Source: M3007 sp964621185 (lineage in GTDB: Bacteria > Bacteroidota > Bacteroidia > Chitinophagales > Saprospiraceae). Taken from it: 64,000 bases of DNA. The stretch covers positions 5,266 through 69,265 of the forward strand of contig CAZULM010000030.1 of assembly GCA_964621185.1 (NCBI GenBank), read 5' to 3'. A program made the position numbers and the translations under genes. The notes beneath the pieces were generated by a model. The model made no database searches. It saw only the letters and a program-made list of their open reading frames with translations, and was not told where the DNA came from. Of this stretch, positions 8,337-17,347 are shown piece after piece. The stretch's first letter is position 1. Each line of letters starts with the position of its first letter.

Positions 8337-8978
8337 ATGGGAACAAAGGTAAAACTCAAGGGACAGGGCCGCTTGTTCCAAAACCCTATCCTGGAATCCT
8401 TCACCAAGTCTTCGCCGCTTGAATCTACCCTGAGCTCTATTGCCATTGCAGCCTTCTGCCTTTGGATGGGCAAGGAAATGGGCGCCGGGTTCAGGTTCTG
8501 GAATATTTTTTGGTATTTCAGCGCGGGCCTGCTTTTTTGGTCTTTAGCCGAATACATGCTTCACCGCTACATCTTCCACATCACGGAGGAGCAGGTCAAG
8601 GGCGGTGACCGTTTTTCCTACATTATACACGGCATCCACCACGAATACCCCAACGACGCGCAGCGCACCTTGCTGCCGCTCGTGCCGAAACTCCTCATTT
8701 CTGCCATCTTTTTCGGCCTTTTTTACCTGATCCTGGGCAATGCCGGCGCCTTTTTCTCTTCCGGTTTCGTAATGGGCTATTATTTCTACTCCATAATGCA
8801 CTATTCCATCCACCGGTACAAAGCCCCCAAATGGCTGAAGCCGCTCTGGGAGCACCACCACCGGCACCACCATTTGGTGGAAGACAAGGCCTTCGGCGTG
8901 TCGTCCACCCTTTGGGACCGCATTTTCCGGACCATGCCTGAAAAGGTGGAAAACAAATCTAAAACTGCTGAAATGTAG
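8337..8978 (+). CDS. fatty acid 2-hydroxylase-like membrane di-iron enzyme
   Basis: A 213-residue member of the fatty acid hydroxylase/sterol desaturase superfamily. It carries the four His clusters of the FA2H/Scs7 type in the right order: EYMLHRYIFH, HGIHHEYPND, HYSIHRYK and EHHHRHHH followed by FGVSS.LWDRIF. These ligands hold a di-metal centre that inserts a hydroxyl group into an acyl chain using O2. Hydrophobic segments lie near residues 33-47, 60-78, 120-145 and 148-165. FA2H enzymes 2-hydroxylate the fatty acid of sphingolipids; several Bacteroidota make sphingolipids with hydroxylated acyl chains, so that is the likely role, but the substrate is inferred. The stop lies 4 bases from the convergent adhesin gene. 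Confidence 0.85.
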   Translation: MGTKVKLKGQGRLFQNPILESFTKSSPLESTLSSIAIAAFCLWMGKEMGAGFRFWNIFWYFSAGLLFWSLAEYMLHRYIFHITEEQVKGGDRFSYIIHGIHHEYPNDAQRTLLPLVPKLLISAIFFGLFYLILGNAGAFFSSGFVMGYYFYSIMHYSIHRYKAPKWLKPLWEHHHRHHHLVEDKAFGVSSTLWDRIFRTMPEKVENKSKTAEM

Positions 8979-8982
8979 CAGG

Positions 8983-11900
8983 TCAGCGCAAGAGGTTCAC
9001 CTCGCCCACACGCGGCGCCATTTTACCGTTGGCACATTCCACCTCGATGATGTAGATATAAACATCTGAGGAGGCTGGCACCCCTTTTATCCGGCCATCC
9101 CAGGCAATGTCCACTTGGCTTTCGTACACCTTTTCCCCCCAGCGGTCGTAAATGGTCATCTTGCCGAAAACGACCCCACCCTCCCGGTTTACGGGCATGA
9201 ACACATCGTTGGCGCCGTCGTTGTTGGGGGTGAAGGCATTGGGTATCTCCACGTCTTGCGGGTCGCAGGGCGGTGCCGCAACCACCCGCCAAATCAGGGA
9301 ACCCTGGCAGCCATTAGCGTCCTTCACCGTAAGCAAATACTCATATATCCCTGCAGAATCCAAGGTGATGGTGATGGCAGGGCAATTGGGGCAAGGCGGG
9401 ACGGGCGCTGGCTCCCACACATAACTGGCATATCCGGGCAAGCCGCCCAACTGTATGGGCTGGCCAAGCTCCGCGAAAATCGTGTCCTGGGCCGGCAACA
9501 TCGGCGGCGGAATCGCGATGGCGCTGATGCAATGGGTGCTGTCACAACCGTTGGCAGCGATGAATTCGCGGCAAACCTGGGTGCTGCCCGTCACGGCAAG
9601 GCTGTCGAACAAAATCAAAGTGTCGCCCTGGCAAAATGAAACGGATGCAGCCGTTTGTGGCTTCGGCAACACTTTTACGGGCTGCAAAATGATGCTGTCG
9701 CAACCATTCAATTTGAGCAATCCAAGCTTAAACGTTTGATTGGCCGCCAGGGTGTTGTTGCCAAAAACTTGAACAAAGCTGCCTTCACATGCCTCCAGGA
9801 CCGGGAGCGAAACGGTGTCGGCTGGCAGTACGGTTATCAAAGCCGTTGTGGTAGCGCTGCATCCGTTGGGCAAGGTCACGGTGAGCGAATATTCGGCAGT
9901 GCTGGGCGGTGAAACGGCCTGCATTGGCAGTGCCGGGTTTTGGATGCCCGCGCCTTGCCAGTAGTAGGTCGCGTTGGCGGGCGAAGCTGTCAGGGCCGCA
10001 GTTTTACCGGCGCAAATTACCGCGTTATTGGTGCTTATCCCGGCTGCCGCCCCAAACTCAAGGCTGAAATGGTGCTCGATGCTGCAATTGGCCGACGACT
10101 CCAACAGGCTAACATGCTGCACCTGACCCGGCGGCGTGTTGGACGCTGGGGTAAAAATGGTCGTCGCGCAGGTTTCGCAAGCCAAGCTCGGGTCGGAATG
10201 CCATTGGTAGGAAAAGCTCGGCATCGGGTCAACACCCACGGAAACTGCTTCTAAGCTGCACAATGCCACTGTGTCGTGTTCCACCGTGAACGTGTTCAAA
10301 TTGACCGTTACCGTGCTGCAGGCACAGTTTTCTGCGGCAGGCAGCAGCACCATCAACCCGCACAAGGCCGTTGGGCTGCCGTTGATGGAACCGCTCAGCA
10401 CGAGGCTGCCACCGGGGCCGAACACCTGGTTGCTCGACAGGGTGTGCAACAACACGTCTCCGGCGCTCAGGGTTTGGCTGCCGTCAGCATCCATCCATAT
10501 CTGCGCCACAGCGCCCGGCGCATCAAATTGCCCGATATTAGAGACCCCCACGCTGAGGTGCAGCTGCCCGCCTGAAATGTTTGCCTGAGCGCCCGTGATG
10601 TTCAGCTCCGGGTGTTGTATGCTCAGGTTCAAATTGTATTCCCCCGTGGAAACATACACGTCGCAGAATGTGCCAAGGCTCTGGCAGAAAGCCTCCGTGC
10701 GCACCCGTGTTTGCAGGGAGATGGTTTGGTCGATGCAGCCCGAACCGGGCTCGTAGGCTACCATAAAACCGAATTGGAGGTTGCCGCCACCTTGCAGCAT
10801 GGGCAAGGCAATGCGGAACCCGGTGGGCGTGATGGTTGGCTGGCCGGCAGGCGCGTTTTGCCCGGGCAGGTACGAGCCGATCACGTAGGTGGCGCCCTGG
10901 GGCAGGGTCACTACGGCACTGTCGCCCACCGATGGCGTGCCAAGGAGGGTGATTTGGGCATTGAAGGCTTGTTCCCCGCCGCATACGCCGGCCTGGTTGC
11001 CCTGGGCTTGCAAGCCCAGCACCACGCCATAAGTAGGGTTCAAGCCCAATATCTTCAGGCGTTCCCCCGGCTTGTTGAGGATGTTCGTAGATCTGCCACA
11101 GGGTTCCTTGCCGTAGGCGCCATAGATGTTTTGCGCGTTGGAGACAAAGCCACAATCGGCTATGGTTTTGAACCGGATGCGCAGGCTGTTCTGCGGCGCA
11201 AGGTTGATGCCGGGCAGCCCGTTGGCGCCGATGAGCGGCTGGCTTTGGCTGACATCCCAACGGTAGAGGTTGCCCGCCAGCAAATCCGGGTCGGCAATGC
11301 TGGCCCAGGCGCCCACGGCGGGGTAAAAGAGCTCGGAACTGCCCGGGACAATGCGCAGCCCGTCAGGCAGTTTCACCGCGCCGAACGGTTCGTAGGCATA
11401 ACCGGTCTTGGCGTTGAATATCTCGAACTCGAAATAATCGGAGGTGTCGCAAAGGGTGATGGCTGCCGGTTCTTTCAGCACATCCAGCTCCAATTCAGGC
11501 TTTAACAGGTTCAGGCGGAAAACAAAAGTGTCGCGGAAGCAGCTGTTCTGGTCGATGTTGGCCACTGGCCCGCAGTCCCAGCCAAAAACAATGCGCAGCG
11601 AATCGGTCTCGCAGGAAAGGTTCTTGCCCGTCAGCCGATAGGTCGATTGGCCCAATCCGTTGATGGCGCCCAGGTTGAAAATCCCGTTTTGGGCGTTGAG
11701 CAACTGGTTCGCGGGCATTTTGTACAAATTGATGTCCGAAACCTGGCCTGAAGACGATTGGACGCTGACCCAGGCCGAGGCAACAGGTGGTATTATCGGA
11801 TTTTTCAGGTTAAAAGTCAATTCAAATAGCCGTGTGGGAGCATTCACCACGCTGTCGGAAGTCAGCAATTGGAGCCTTGGGTAGCTGGCAAAAAAACCGA

Positions 11901-14900
11901 TGTCGTTGTGGAGCGTATCGATGTAAACAGGGAGCTCCCCTTTGAGGCAGGCATTGTAGCGGGTGCCGGCCCATTGGGTGGAGGGTGTTGGAAGCTTAAA
12001 GTTGCAATTTGGCTCGAACACGATGTTGGCTCCGAGCTGGAATCCTTCGTCTATGGGCTGGGCAAAAGCAGGGTCAAATTTTAGCTCCAGGTAGCCGGGC
12101 GATTGGCTAAAGGTCAGCGGGAGGTTGCTAAGCCGCGGTACGCTGTCTTGAAGCGCCAGGTATGCCAATTTCGCCGATTGGACGCTCAGCCCCGGGGGCA
12201 GCGTTTGGCCATAATGGACCAGGTTGGTCAATGGACGCACCTCGAACGGGAACATGTTCTCGCGGGCGATGCGCACGGCATGTCGGAATTTTTTGGCCTC
12301 CAGCGAAGGCTCACATGGCCTGATATTGAAGGTGTTAGCGCTGTTTTTGATGATGAATCCCGAATATTGTAGCCGCGTGAATGGATGGCTGTTGCCCGCA
12401 TATTTGCCGCCAAAGCGCCCATAAGCTGTTCGGAAGCCGATCAGCGGCGGGTCGGCCTTGCCAGGCTCCAGGGCATTGAAGTTCATGTCCATCTTGAAAT
12501 CGGTGAAGCAGAACACGGAATCTCCGACCTCGATATAAGGCTTGGGCAACAACCCCTTGGCAAACAACACAAACAGCGAATCTGCAAAGAGGTGGCGCTG
12601 GGACACAAGCTCGTCCAGAACAACCGGGGGGAAGCTGTTGACCGACAAAACGGTGACGATATTTTTGTCGGAGCGCTGAATGATGTCATTTACGAGAAGC
12701 CCGACCTTGGTGCCATCGGCATAGTGTATGCGCAAGCTGTCGCGGATAAGGCGCAGGTTCTGGCTGTTGGTGAAGTGTTGTCGGGCAAGATCGGAATTGT
12801 AGGGGTCGCTGCCGAAACTCAAGTCGCTTGTCGCCACTTCATGCCATATTATCCGGGTCAAGGTAGTGATGATGCCGCTGTCGAGCGCGCCGCAATAGCT
12901 GACCCGCATGGTATCGCCGGGCAGAAAGCGGTCGAGCCTTATCTCAGAGGGCAGGGCTTTAGTCCCGTTGTCGGCCAAACGGTTGTCGTCCTTGTCGCGA
13001 AGGCCGTAGTTAATCCTTTCTACATCTGCCTTCCAGCGGTATTTGTCGGCAGGCGTCGGGATGACAATTATGGAGGTGTCTGCGTCCGTGTTGCCGTCGT
13101 CCTCGAAGCAGGCTGCGCGGTCCAAAACCATGAACAATTCCTTGCAATCGCCGATGCCGCATTGATAGGGCGTGTTGAGTTGTGGCGCCCAATAGCTCCT
13201 CTCATTTAATTTGACGAAACAGGGCTGACATTTCAAGTCGAAAACTACGGGCTGTCCCATATAGGTGCCGGGCGGCGGCAGGCATTGCAGGTTCGAATCA
13301 CACTCATAGCGCACACAGATGTCCATTTTCGCCGTATCAAAGGGCAAGGGCAGCTCAAAACTGAGTCGGACAGTGCTGCTGCTGTCAGGGTTCGGGAGCA
13401 CTGTTTTGGCAAACGGGGCGATGCCCGACAAGAACGCGGGGCAAAACTCGTCGAGCGCCATGCCCGGGGGAAGGTCGAACTCGACATTGAAAAAGCCGCC
13501 TGCCTCCCTCAATCGTTTCGATTTCACCGAAAAAATCCCGGGGTAAGAAACGCCTGGCTGCAAACACGCGCCTATGGAAAAATTGAGGTAAGACTTTACC
13601 AAATACCCCTTGTCGGGCTTTATTTTCAAGCTTCCCGACACAAACCCGTTTACCGGGCAGGGCTTGGCATAAAAGTATTCGGCTACAATTTCCGGCAACT
13701 GCTGTTCGCAATCTTCAATGCAGTACAGCACGTCGAAAAGCAGGTTCACGGAGTCCATTGGTTCGATCAACGAAAGGTAGAGCGTAACATCCGAAGCGGC
13801 GGCGGCGGTGCATCCCGTCAAGGCAGCGGGGCTGAACGCATTCGGGGTGATGGCCACGGTGCTGCCGTTGCTGCGCACCAGGCGGAATGAGCTTGGGTTG
13901 ATGGCTGTTTTACCGGCTATGCCCGTCATCTTGAATTTAATGGAGACGTTGTTGGCGGCGCTGCGGCCATTGTTGACGATCTTCAGGCCGTTGAGGGCCC
14001 CAGTGCCGGCGCAGTGGTCGGCAGGCGGGCTCCAAATCGGGTTGAACGCCAAGTTCGGCACCCGGGTAGAAGGCTTGATCTTGATTTTCGCCAACAGGCT
14101 GTCGTAGCGGCACATCGTGCTGCTACAGCCCCAGCCGACACGCAAAAGAGAATTGTTCTGCACTTCCGGCATCCCGCAATCGGTGATGATGATTTTTTCG
14201 CTGAAACACACCGATTCGCCCAAATCTAGCCAGTGGTCGCCGTTGCCGACGCCTGCGAAAATGCTGCCGTCATAGCTGGCTTTGAACAAGCTGGCAGTAT
14301 TTGACTGGGTTGACGCGCCGGCGACAGAAATTTCCAGTCCGGGCGCGTGTTTGTCTTCAAAAAGCAGCCCACCGATTTTTCCGAGCCGGGTGTTTTTTAT
14401 GCAAATTTTCCGGTAGAGCGTATCCAGCCGTTCGCCTTCCAGCTGCAAATCTGCCACGCTTTCGATCAGGATCAAGCCCGTTTCCACGGGCATGGAGTTG
14501 GTGACAACGGCAGCGCTGGCATTGGGCGCGGAAACCGCAATGTTGGCGATAAAAAGCCCGCCGGCATCCAGGACTCCTGCTGCGGTACAGGTGGCTGTCA
14601 GCAGCAGCCGGATGTTTGCGGCACTGTTGGCAGCAATGGCAGGAAGCCCGAAAACGGGGCTTTGCAAATTGCCGATATTTTGTTGGGAAGCGCCAAAAAC
14701 GCTGCCGGCGACGTAAAAAACGCCGTTCGGCAAGGTGATGTTGAGCACAGCACCGGCAGGCAATGCAGCGCCGATGTTCTGCACAGTCACGTTAAACGTA
14801 TCCACACCGCACACAAAAAGGGAATCGCTGTTTTTGTAGCTCAGTAGGAGGTTGGGGTTTTGGCTGCTTACAAGGTTTGGCAGCCAGGCAAATAGGAGGC

Positions 14901-14928
14901 AGGCGAAGGCAAGGAGCGGAGTTTTCAT
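8983..14928 (-). CDS. giant secreted adhesin-like protein with T9SS type B (gliding motility-associated) C-terminal domain
   Basis: A 1981-residue exported protein. The signal peptide (about 1-22, ending VSS) is followed by many beta-sandwich domains, starting with a DUF11-like repeat (NLLLSYKNSDSLFVCGVDTF, VTVQNIGAALPAGAVL). A long stretch is rich in Cys-containing strands. An Ig/PKD-like unit follows (about 1560-1700), then at least two repeats with C.G....FG and NGCDSI motifs (about 1700-1830). The last 94 residues (VEIPNAFTPNNDGANDVF, MTIYDRWGEKVYES, DVYIYIIEV) are a classic T9SS type B domain. It is predicted to lie on the cell surface or be released, as an adhesin or matrix protein. It is divergent from plsC across a gap of 78-141 bases, depending on the plsC start. 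Confidence 0.88.
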   Translation of the reverse strand: MKTPLLAFACLLFAWLPNLVSSQNPNLLLSYKNSDSLFVCGVDTFNVTVQNIGAALPAGAVLNITLPNGVFYVAGSVFGASQQNIGNLQSPVFGLPAIAANSAANIRLLLTATCTAAGVLDAGGLFIANIAVSAPNASAAVVTNSMPVETGLILIESVADLQLEGERLDTLYRKICIKNTRLGKIGGLLFEDKHAPGLEISVAGASTQSNTASLFKASYDGSIFAGVGNGDHWLDLGESVCFSEKIIITDCGMPEVQNNSLLRVGWGCSSTMCRYDSLLAKIKIKPSTRVPNLAFNPIWSPPADHCAGTGALNGLKIVNNGRSAANNVSIKFKMTGIAGKTAINPSSFRLVRSNGSTVAITPNAFSPAALTGCTAAAASDVTLYLSLIEPMDSVNLLFDVLYCIEDCEQQLPEIVAEYFYAKPCPVNGFVSGSLKIKPDKGYLVKSYLNFSIGACLQPGVSYPGIFSVKSKRLREAGGFFNVEFDLPPGMALDEFCPAFLSGIAPFAKTVLPNPDSSSTVRLSFELPLPFDTAKMDICVRYECDSNLQCLPPPGTYMGQPVVFDLKCQPCFVKLNERSYWAPQLNTPYQCGIGDCKELFMVLDRAACFEDDGNTDADTSIIVIPTPADKYRWKADVERINYGLRDKDDNRLADNGTKALPSEIRLDRFLPGDTMRVSYCGALDSGIITTLTRIIWHEVATSDLSFGSDPYNSDLARQHFTNSQNLRLIRDSLRIHYADGTKVGLLVNDIIQRSDKNIVTVLSVNSFPPVVLDELVSQRHLFADSLFVLFAKGLLPKPYIEVGDSVFCFTDFKMDMNFNALEPGKADPPLIGFRTAYGRFGGKYAGNSHPFTRLQYSGFIIKNSANTFNIRPCEPSLEAKKFRHAVRIARENMFPFEVRPLTNLVHYGQTLPPGLSVQSAKLAYLALQDSVPRLSNLPLTFSQSPGYLELKFDPAFAQPIDEGFQLGANIVFEPNCNFKLPTPSTQWAGTRYNACLKGELPVYIDTLHNDIGFFASYPRLQLLTSDSVVNAPTRLFELTFNLKNPIIPPVASAWVSVQSSSGQVSDINLYKMPANQLLNAQNGIFNLGAINGLGQSTYRLTGKNLSCETDSLRIVFGWDCGPVANIDQNSCFRDTFVFRLNLLKPELELDVLKEPAAITLCDTSDYFEFEIFNAKTGYAYEPFGAVKLPDGLRIVPGSSELFYPAVGAWASIADPDLLAGNLYRWDVSQSQPLIGANGLPGINLAPQNSLRIRFKTIADCGFVSNAQNIYGAYGKEPCGRSTNILNKPGERLKILGLNPTYGVVLGLQAQGNQAGVCGGEQAFNAQITLLGTPSVGDSAVVTLPQGATYVIGSYLPGQNAPAGQPTITPTGFRIALPMLQGGGNLQFGFMVAYEPGSGCIDQTISLQTRVRTEAFCQSLGTFCDVYVSTGEYNLNLSIQHPELNITGAQANISGGQLHLSVGVSNIGQFDAPGAVAQIWMDADGSQTLSAGDVLLHTLSSNQVFGPGGSLVLSGSINGSPTALCGLMVLLPAAENCACSTVTVNLNTFTVEHDTVALCSLEAVSVGVDPMPSFSYQWHSDPSLACETCATTIFTPASNTPPGQVQHVSLLESSANCSIEHHFSLEFGAAAGISTNNAVICAGKTAALTASPANATYYWQGAGIQNPALPMQAVSPPSTAEYSLTVTLPNGCSATTTALITVLPADTVSLPVLEACEGSFVQVFGNNTLAANQTFKLGLLKLNGCDSIILQPVKVLPKPQTAASVSFCQGDTLILFDSLAVTGSTQVCREFIAANGCDSTHCISAIAIPPPMLPAQDTIFAELGQPIQLGGLPGYASYVWEPAPVPPCPNCPAITITLDSAGIYEYLLTVKDANGCQGSLIWRVVAAPPCDPQDVEIPNAFTPNNDGANDVFMPVNREGGVVFGKMTIYDRWGEKVYESQVDIAWDGRIKGVPASSDVYIYIIEVECANGKMAPRVGEVNLLR

Positions 14929-15041
14929 CTGCGTTTATTTTTAAGTAGTTGAATGTGTCTGCAAATATGTGTCAAATTACAATACCAAACATGAATTGTT
15001 TGACAAATGGATCCTCAAATAATCATGCCAGTTTGGTTTTT

Positions 15042-15049
15042 TACCTTTG
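15042..15049 (+). promoter_or_regulatory. -7 promoter box TACCTTTG near the plsC start
   Basis: TACCTTTG is an excellent TAnnTTTG match. It lies downstream of the ATGs at 15007 and 15025 but 20 bases upstream of a GTG at 15070, so it favours the later start. Confidence 0.4.
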
Positions 15050-15069
15050 CTGCAGAAAAACAAGCTTTT

Positions 15070-15816
15070 GTGGAAATATTTAGAAAAATCTGGGCGCTGT
15101 GGGCAGTCGCCATATTTCTTGCCCTTATGTTCCTGAGCCTGCCCATCATTGGCCTGAACATGGCGCTGGCACCGGGGAAACGCGCCCTGCGCCACAATAT
15201 CTGGTATTTGCACCACGTGTTCACGCCCTTCTTCCTGATGCTGGTCGGCGTGCGCATGAAAGTGGAGGGAAGGAAAAAGCTTCGCCGCGGGCAATCCTAC
15301 GTGATCGTGGGCAACCACCGCTCCTCGCTCGATTTTATCGTCAACGCGCATGCATACCCGGGCGTGTTCCGCTTTTTAGCGAAACAGGAGCTGCAAAAGA
15401 TACCCGTTTTCGGGCTGATCGTGCGGAAAATGTGCTTAGTGGTGGACCGCAGCAGCGCCATGAGCCGGGCGCGGAGCGTGGTGGCCCTGAAGCAGAACCT
15501 GGCAGAAGGTTGGAGCATTTTTATCTACCCGGAAGGCAGCCGGAACAAGTCGGGGCAGCCATTGGGCGCCTTTTACGACGGCGCGTTCCGCATCGCCATC
15601 CAGACCAAGGCGCCATTGGCCATCCAGACCATCGTGAACATCCATGAGATCACGGGCGCTGATGGGGCGGGGCTGCAGCCAGGGGTGGTGAAGGTGCTTT
15701 GGGAAACGCCCATCGCAACCGAAAACATGAGCGCCGAGGATATCCCCCGGCTGAAGGCACAGGTGGAGGCCATCATGCGCCAGCGGCTTGAAAGCTATTC
15801 GAAGAGCCGGTTGTAA
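15070..15816 (+). CDS. plsC: 1-acyl-sn-glycerol-3-phosphate acyltransferase
   Basis: LPLAT-family acyltransferase that makes phosphatidic acid by acylating position 2 of lysophosphatidic acid at the inner membrane. An N-terminal hydrophobic segment (WALWAVAIFLALMFLSLPIIG) precedes the catalytic motif I NHRSSLD (NHx4D), a region ending VFGLIVRKMCLVVDR, and motif III YPEGSRNKSG that binds the glycerol phosphate. I set the start at the GTG at 15070 because a TACCTTTG promoter box lies at 15042; an ATG at 15007 would add 21 residues. The 3' end overlaps the convergent coiled-coil gene by 22 bases. Catalytic assignment is firm; the acyl donor is not visible. Confidence 0.88.
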   Translation: MEIFRKIWALWAVAIFLALMFLSLPIIGLNMALAPGKRALRHNIWYLHHVFTPFFLMLVGVRMKVEGRKKLRRGQSYVIVGNHRSSLDFIVNAHAYPGVFRFLAKQELQKIPVFGLIVRKMCLVVDRSSAMSRARSVVALKQNLAEGWSIFIYPEGSRNKSGQPLGAFYDGAFRIAIQTKAPLAIQTIVNIHEITGADGAGLQPGVVKVLWETPIATENMSAEDIPRLKAQVEAIMRQRLESYSKSRL

Positions 15817-16787
15817 TCGTTGTCGTTCCGCGCCAGTTCTTTGGGCGGGGTGTTCAGGTCGAGCGGTTTTTCTTGGGGTTTGGCGCTTTTTTGCGCTTTC
15901 AGGTTGGTGGACAGCAAGGGGCTGTCCTGTTCCCAGCGTTCCAGCATTTGCAGCCCTTCCTCCTCGAACACGCCGTTTTGCAGGTCGATGCTGTCCATGA
16001 GGTTGCGGCTGGTGTCCATAAAGCGCTCCATCTCCCCAACCTTGTCGCCCACCTCGTCGGCGAGGGCTTCCATGCTCATTTCGAACAGCTCTTTTTTGTC
16101 GGGGTCGCCCGACAGCACGCTCATGGCCGATTTGATGGCGCTGTGCCCCGTCTTGATGGCGATGTACTCGGTTTCTTTCACCCTGATCTGGTCTTGGGTG
16201 TCTTCCAGCACGAACTCGGAGTTTTCGTACATCTTTTCCAGCATCCGGTTCAGCACGTCCATGCGCTTGTACAGCACCTCGTATTTGGCGTTCGATTCCT
16301 GCAGGCGGCCCGCTTTGCGGGTGGCAAGCATGAGGCTTTTGTCGTCGCTTTTCTTTTTCGCCTGCTCGGCGATGGCCATGTTCTTTTCGATCTCGGCGTT
16401 GTTCCCCTCCATCAGGCCCTTCAGTTGCCGCATCTGCCCGCGCAGCGCCCCGATCTGCTTGCTCAGCTTGGTGAGGTTGGATTTCAAGTCTTCGAGGTAG
16501 GATTTCAGCACGGAAATGGGGTCGATTTTGACGAAAAGGCCGGTGATGGCCCGCATGACGGACTTGTACATGTACCACACCAGGTTGCGGGCCTTGGGGT
16601 CGAGCGCGACATAGATGACGGCTGCCAGCGCTGCGAGCATGCCTGCCAGGTACAGGGTATTGCCGGCCAAAACGAGCAGGGTGGGCAAAACGGTGTTCAG
16701 CAACATTCCTGCGCCGAGCAAGATACCGATCAGGAAAATGGCCCCAGTTACGCCTTCGGGCCTTTGCCAAAATGATTTTTGTTTCAC
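15795..16787 (-). CDS. membrane-anchored coiled-coil protein of unknown function
   Basis: A 330-residue protein with two adjacent N-terminal transmembrane segments (about 14-35 and 38-62), a short basic linker, then a long helical region (about 85-250) with heptad-like spacing (LKSNLTKLSKQIGALRGQMRQLKGLM). The tail is proline- and charge-rich and ends DYNRLFE. The helical part resembles PspA/Vipp1-like or other membrane-stress coiled coils in general character only; I do not recognise the family. It starts 4 bases after the stop of another coiled-coil gene, which itself starts 10 bases after pfkA, so the three are almost certainly co-transcribed. A longer open frame on the same strand in another register is Arg/His-rich and is rejected. 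Confidence 0.75.
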   Translation of the reverse strand: MKQKSFWQRPEGVTGAIFLIGILLGAGMLLNTVLPTLLVLAGNTLYLAGMLAALAAVIYVALDPKARNLVWYMYKSVMRAITGLFVKIDPISVLKSYLEDLKSNLTKLSKQIGALRGQMRQLKGLMEGNNAEIEKNMAIAEQAKKKSDDKSLMLATRKAGRLQESNAKYEVLYKRMDVLNRMLEKMYENSEFVLEDTQDQIRVKETEYIAIKTGHSAIKSAMSVLSGDPDKKELFEMSMEALADEVGDKVGEMERFMDTSRNLMDSIDLQNGVFEEEGLQMLERWEQDSPLLSTNLKAQKSAKPQEKPLDLNTPPKELARNDNDYNRLFE

Positions 16788-16791
16788 GTAC

Positions 16792-17337
16792 TTACAGGTG
16801 TTTATGAATCAGTTCCACGTCCTTGTCGATGGCCAGCAGCACTGCTTTGTTGGTTTTTTCAAATGCATCCTTGGCTTTTTCGAGCTTTTCGGCATCGGCT
16901 TTTGCGGCGCTTTCGGCTTGTTCTACCTGTGACTGATACGCAGCCATCTCGGCTTGCAGCCGCTCGATTTCAGCTTTGTGCCGCTCGATCTGGTCGCGCA
17001 GCCGCGCCACCTCGGTCTGGCGGCCGGCCACTTTGGTGGTGTTCTGGGTTTCCAGGGCGGCGGAGAACTGCGTTTGTTCTTTTTCCACCAGATCTCGGTA
17101 ATAAGCCGCGGTTTCGAGTAGCTTTTCCTTGGTCAGCCCCAGCGTGGCCGCAGTAGTGAAAGCGCTTTTATAGGCCGTTGGTTCGTCCAGGTTCATGTCT
17201 TTCAACTGGACAACCGCCCGCTTGAACTCAAAATAGTCGAAGCCGGGCAGGTTGTTGCGCTCGATGGCCTGGGCCAGGAACTCCAGGCTGCGGTCGTCGA
17301 GGTTGGGAGCGGCGAATAAGGATTTTGTTGTCAGCAT
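16792..17337 (-). CDS. coiled-coil protein of unknown function, partner of the next gene
   Basis: A 181-residue soluble protein. Residues 1-90 form a helical domain with the sequence LDDRSLEFLAQAIERNNLPG and the phrase FDYFEFKRAV; residues 95-170 are a strong coiled coil rich in Ala, Glu, Gln and Lys (VARLRDQIERHKAEIERLQ). There is no signal peptide or membrane segment. It lies between pfkA (10-base gap) and the membrane-anchored coiled-coil gene (4-base gap). The tight spacing suggests that this protein and the membrane protein work together, perhaps by coiled-coil pairing. I recognise no family and propose no activity. Confidence 0.75.
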   Translation of the reverse strand: MLTTKSLFAAPNLDDRSLEFLAQAIERNNLPGFDYFEFKRAVVQLKDMNLDEPTAYKSAFTTAATLGLTKEKLLETAAYYRDLVEKEQTQFSAALETQNTTKVAGRQTEVARLRDQIERHKAEIERLQAEMAAYQSQVEQAESAAKADAEKLEKAKDAFEKTNKAVLLAIDKDVELIHKHL

Positions 17338-17347
17338 TTGTTTGATA

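Noticed and set aside
10612..11505. Antisense frame of 297 codons in the giant type B gene
   Set aside because: Shadow of a long GC-rich gene with signal peptide and C-terminal domain in the other direction.
13285..13330. GGTTCGAATC resembling a tRNA T-arm
   Set aside because: It lies within the type B adhesin coding sequence and no cloverleaf or acceptor stem can be drawn.
15436..16770. Minus-strand open frame of 444 codons overlapping the coiled-coil membrane gene
   Set aside because: Arg/His/Gln-rich composition without domain or membrane logic; the overlapping 330-residue frame has clear TM helices and coiled coil.
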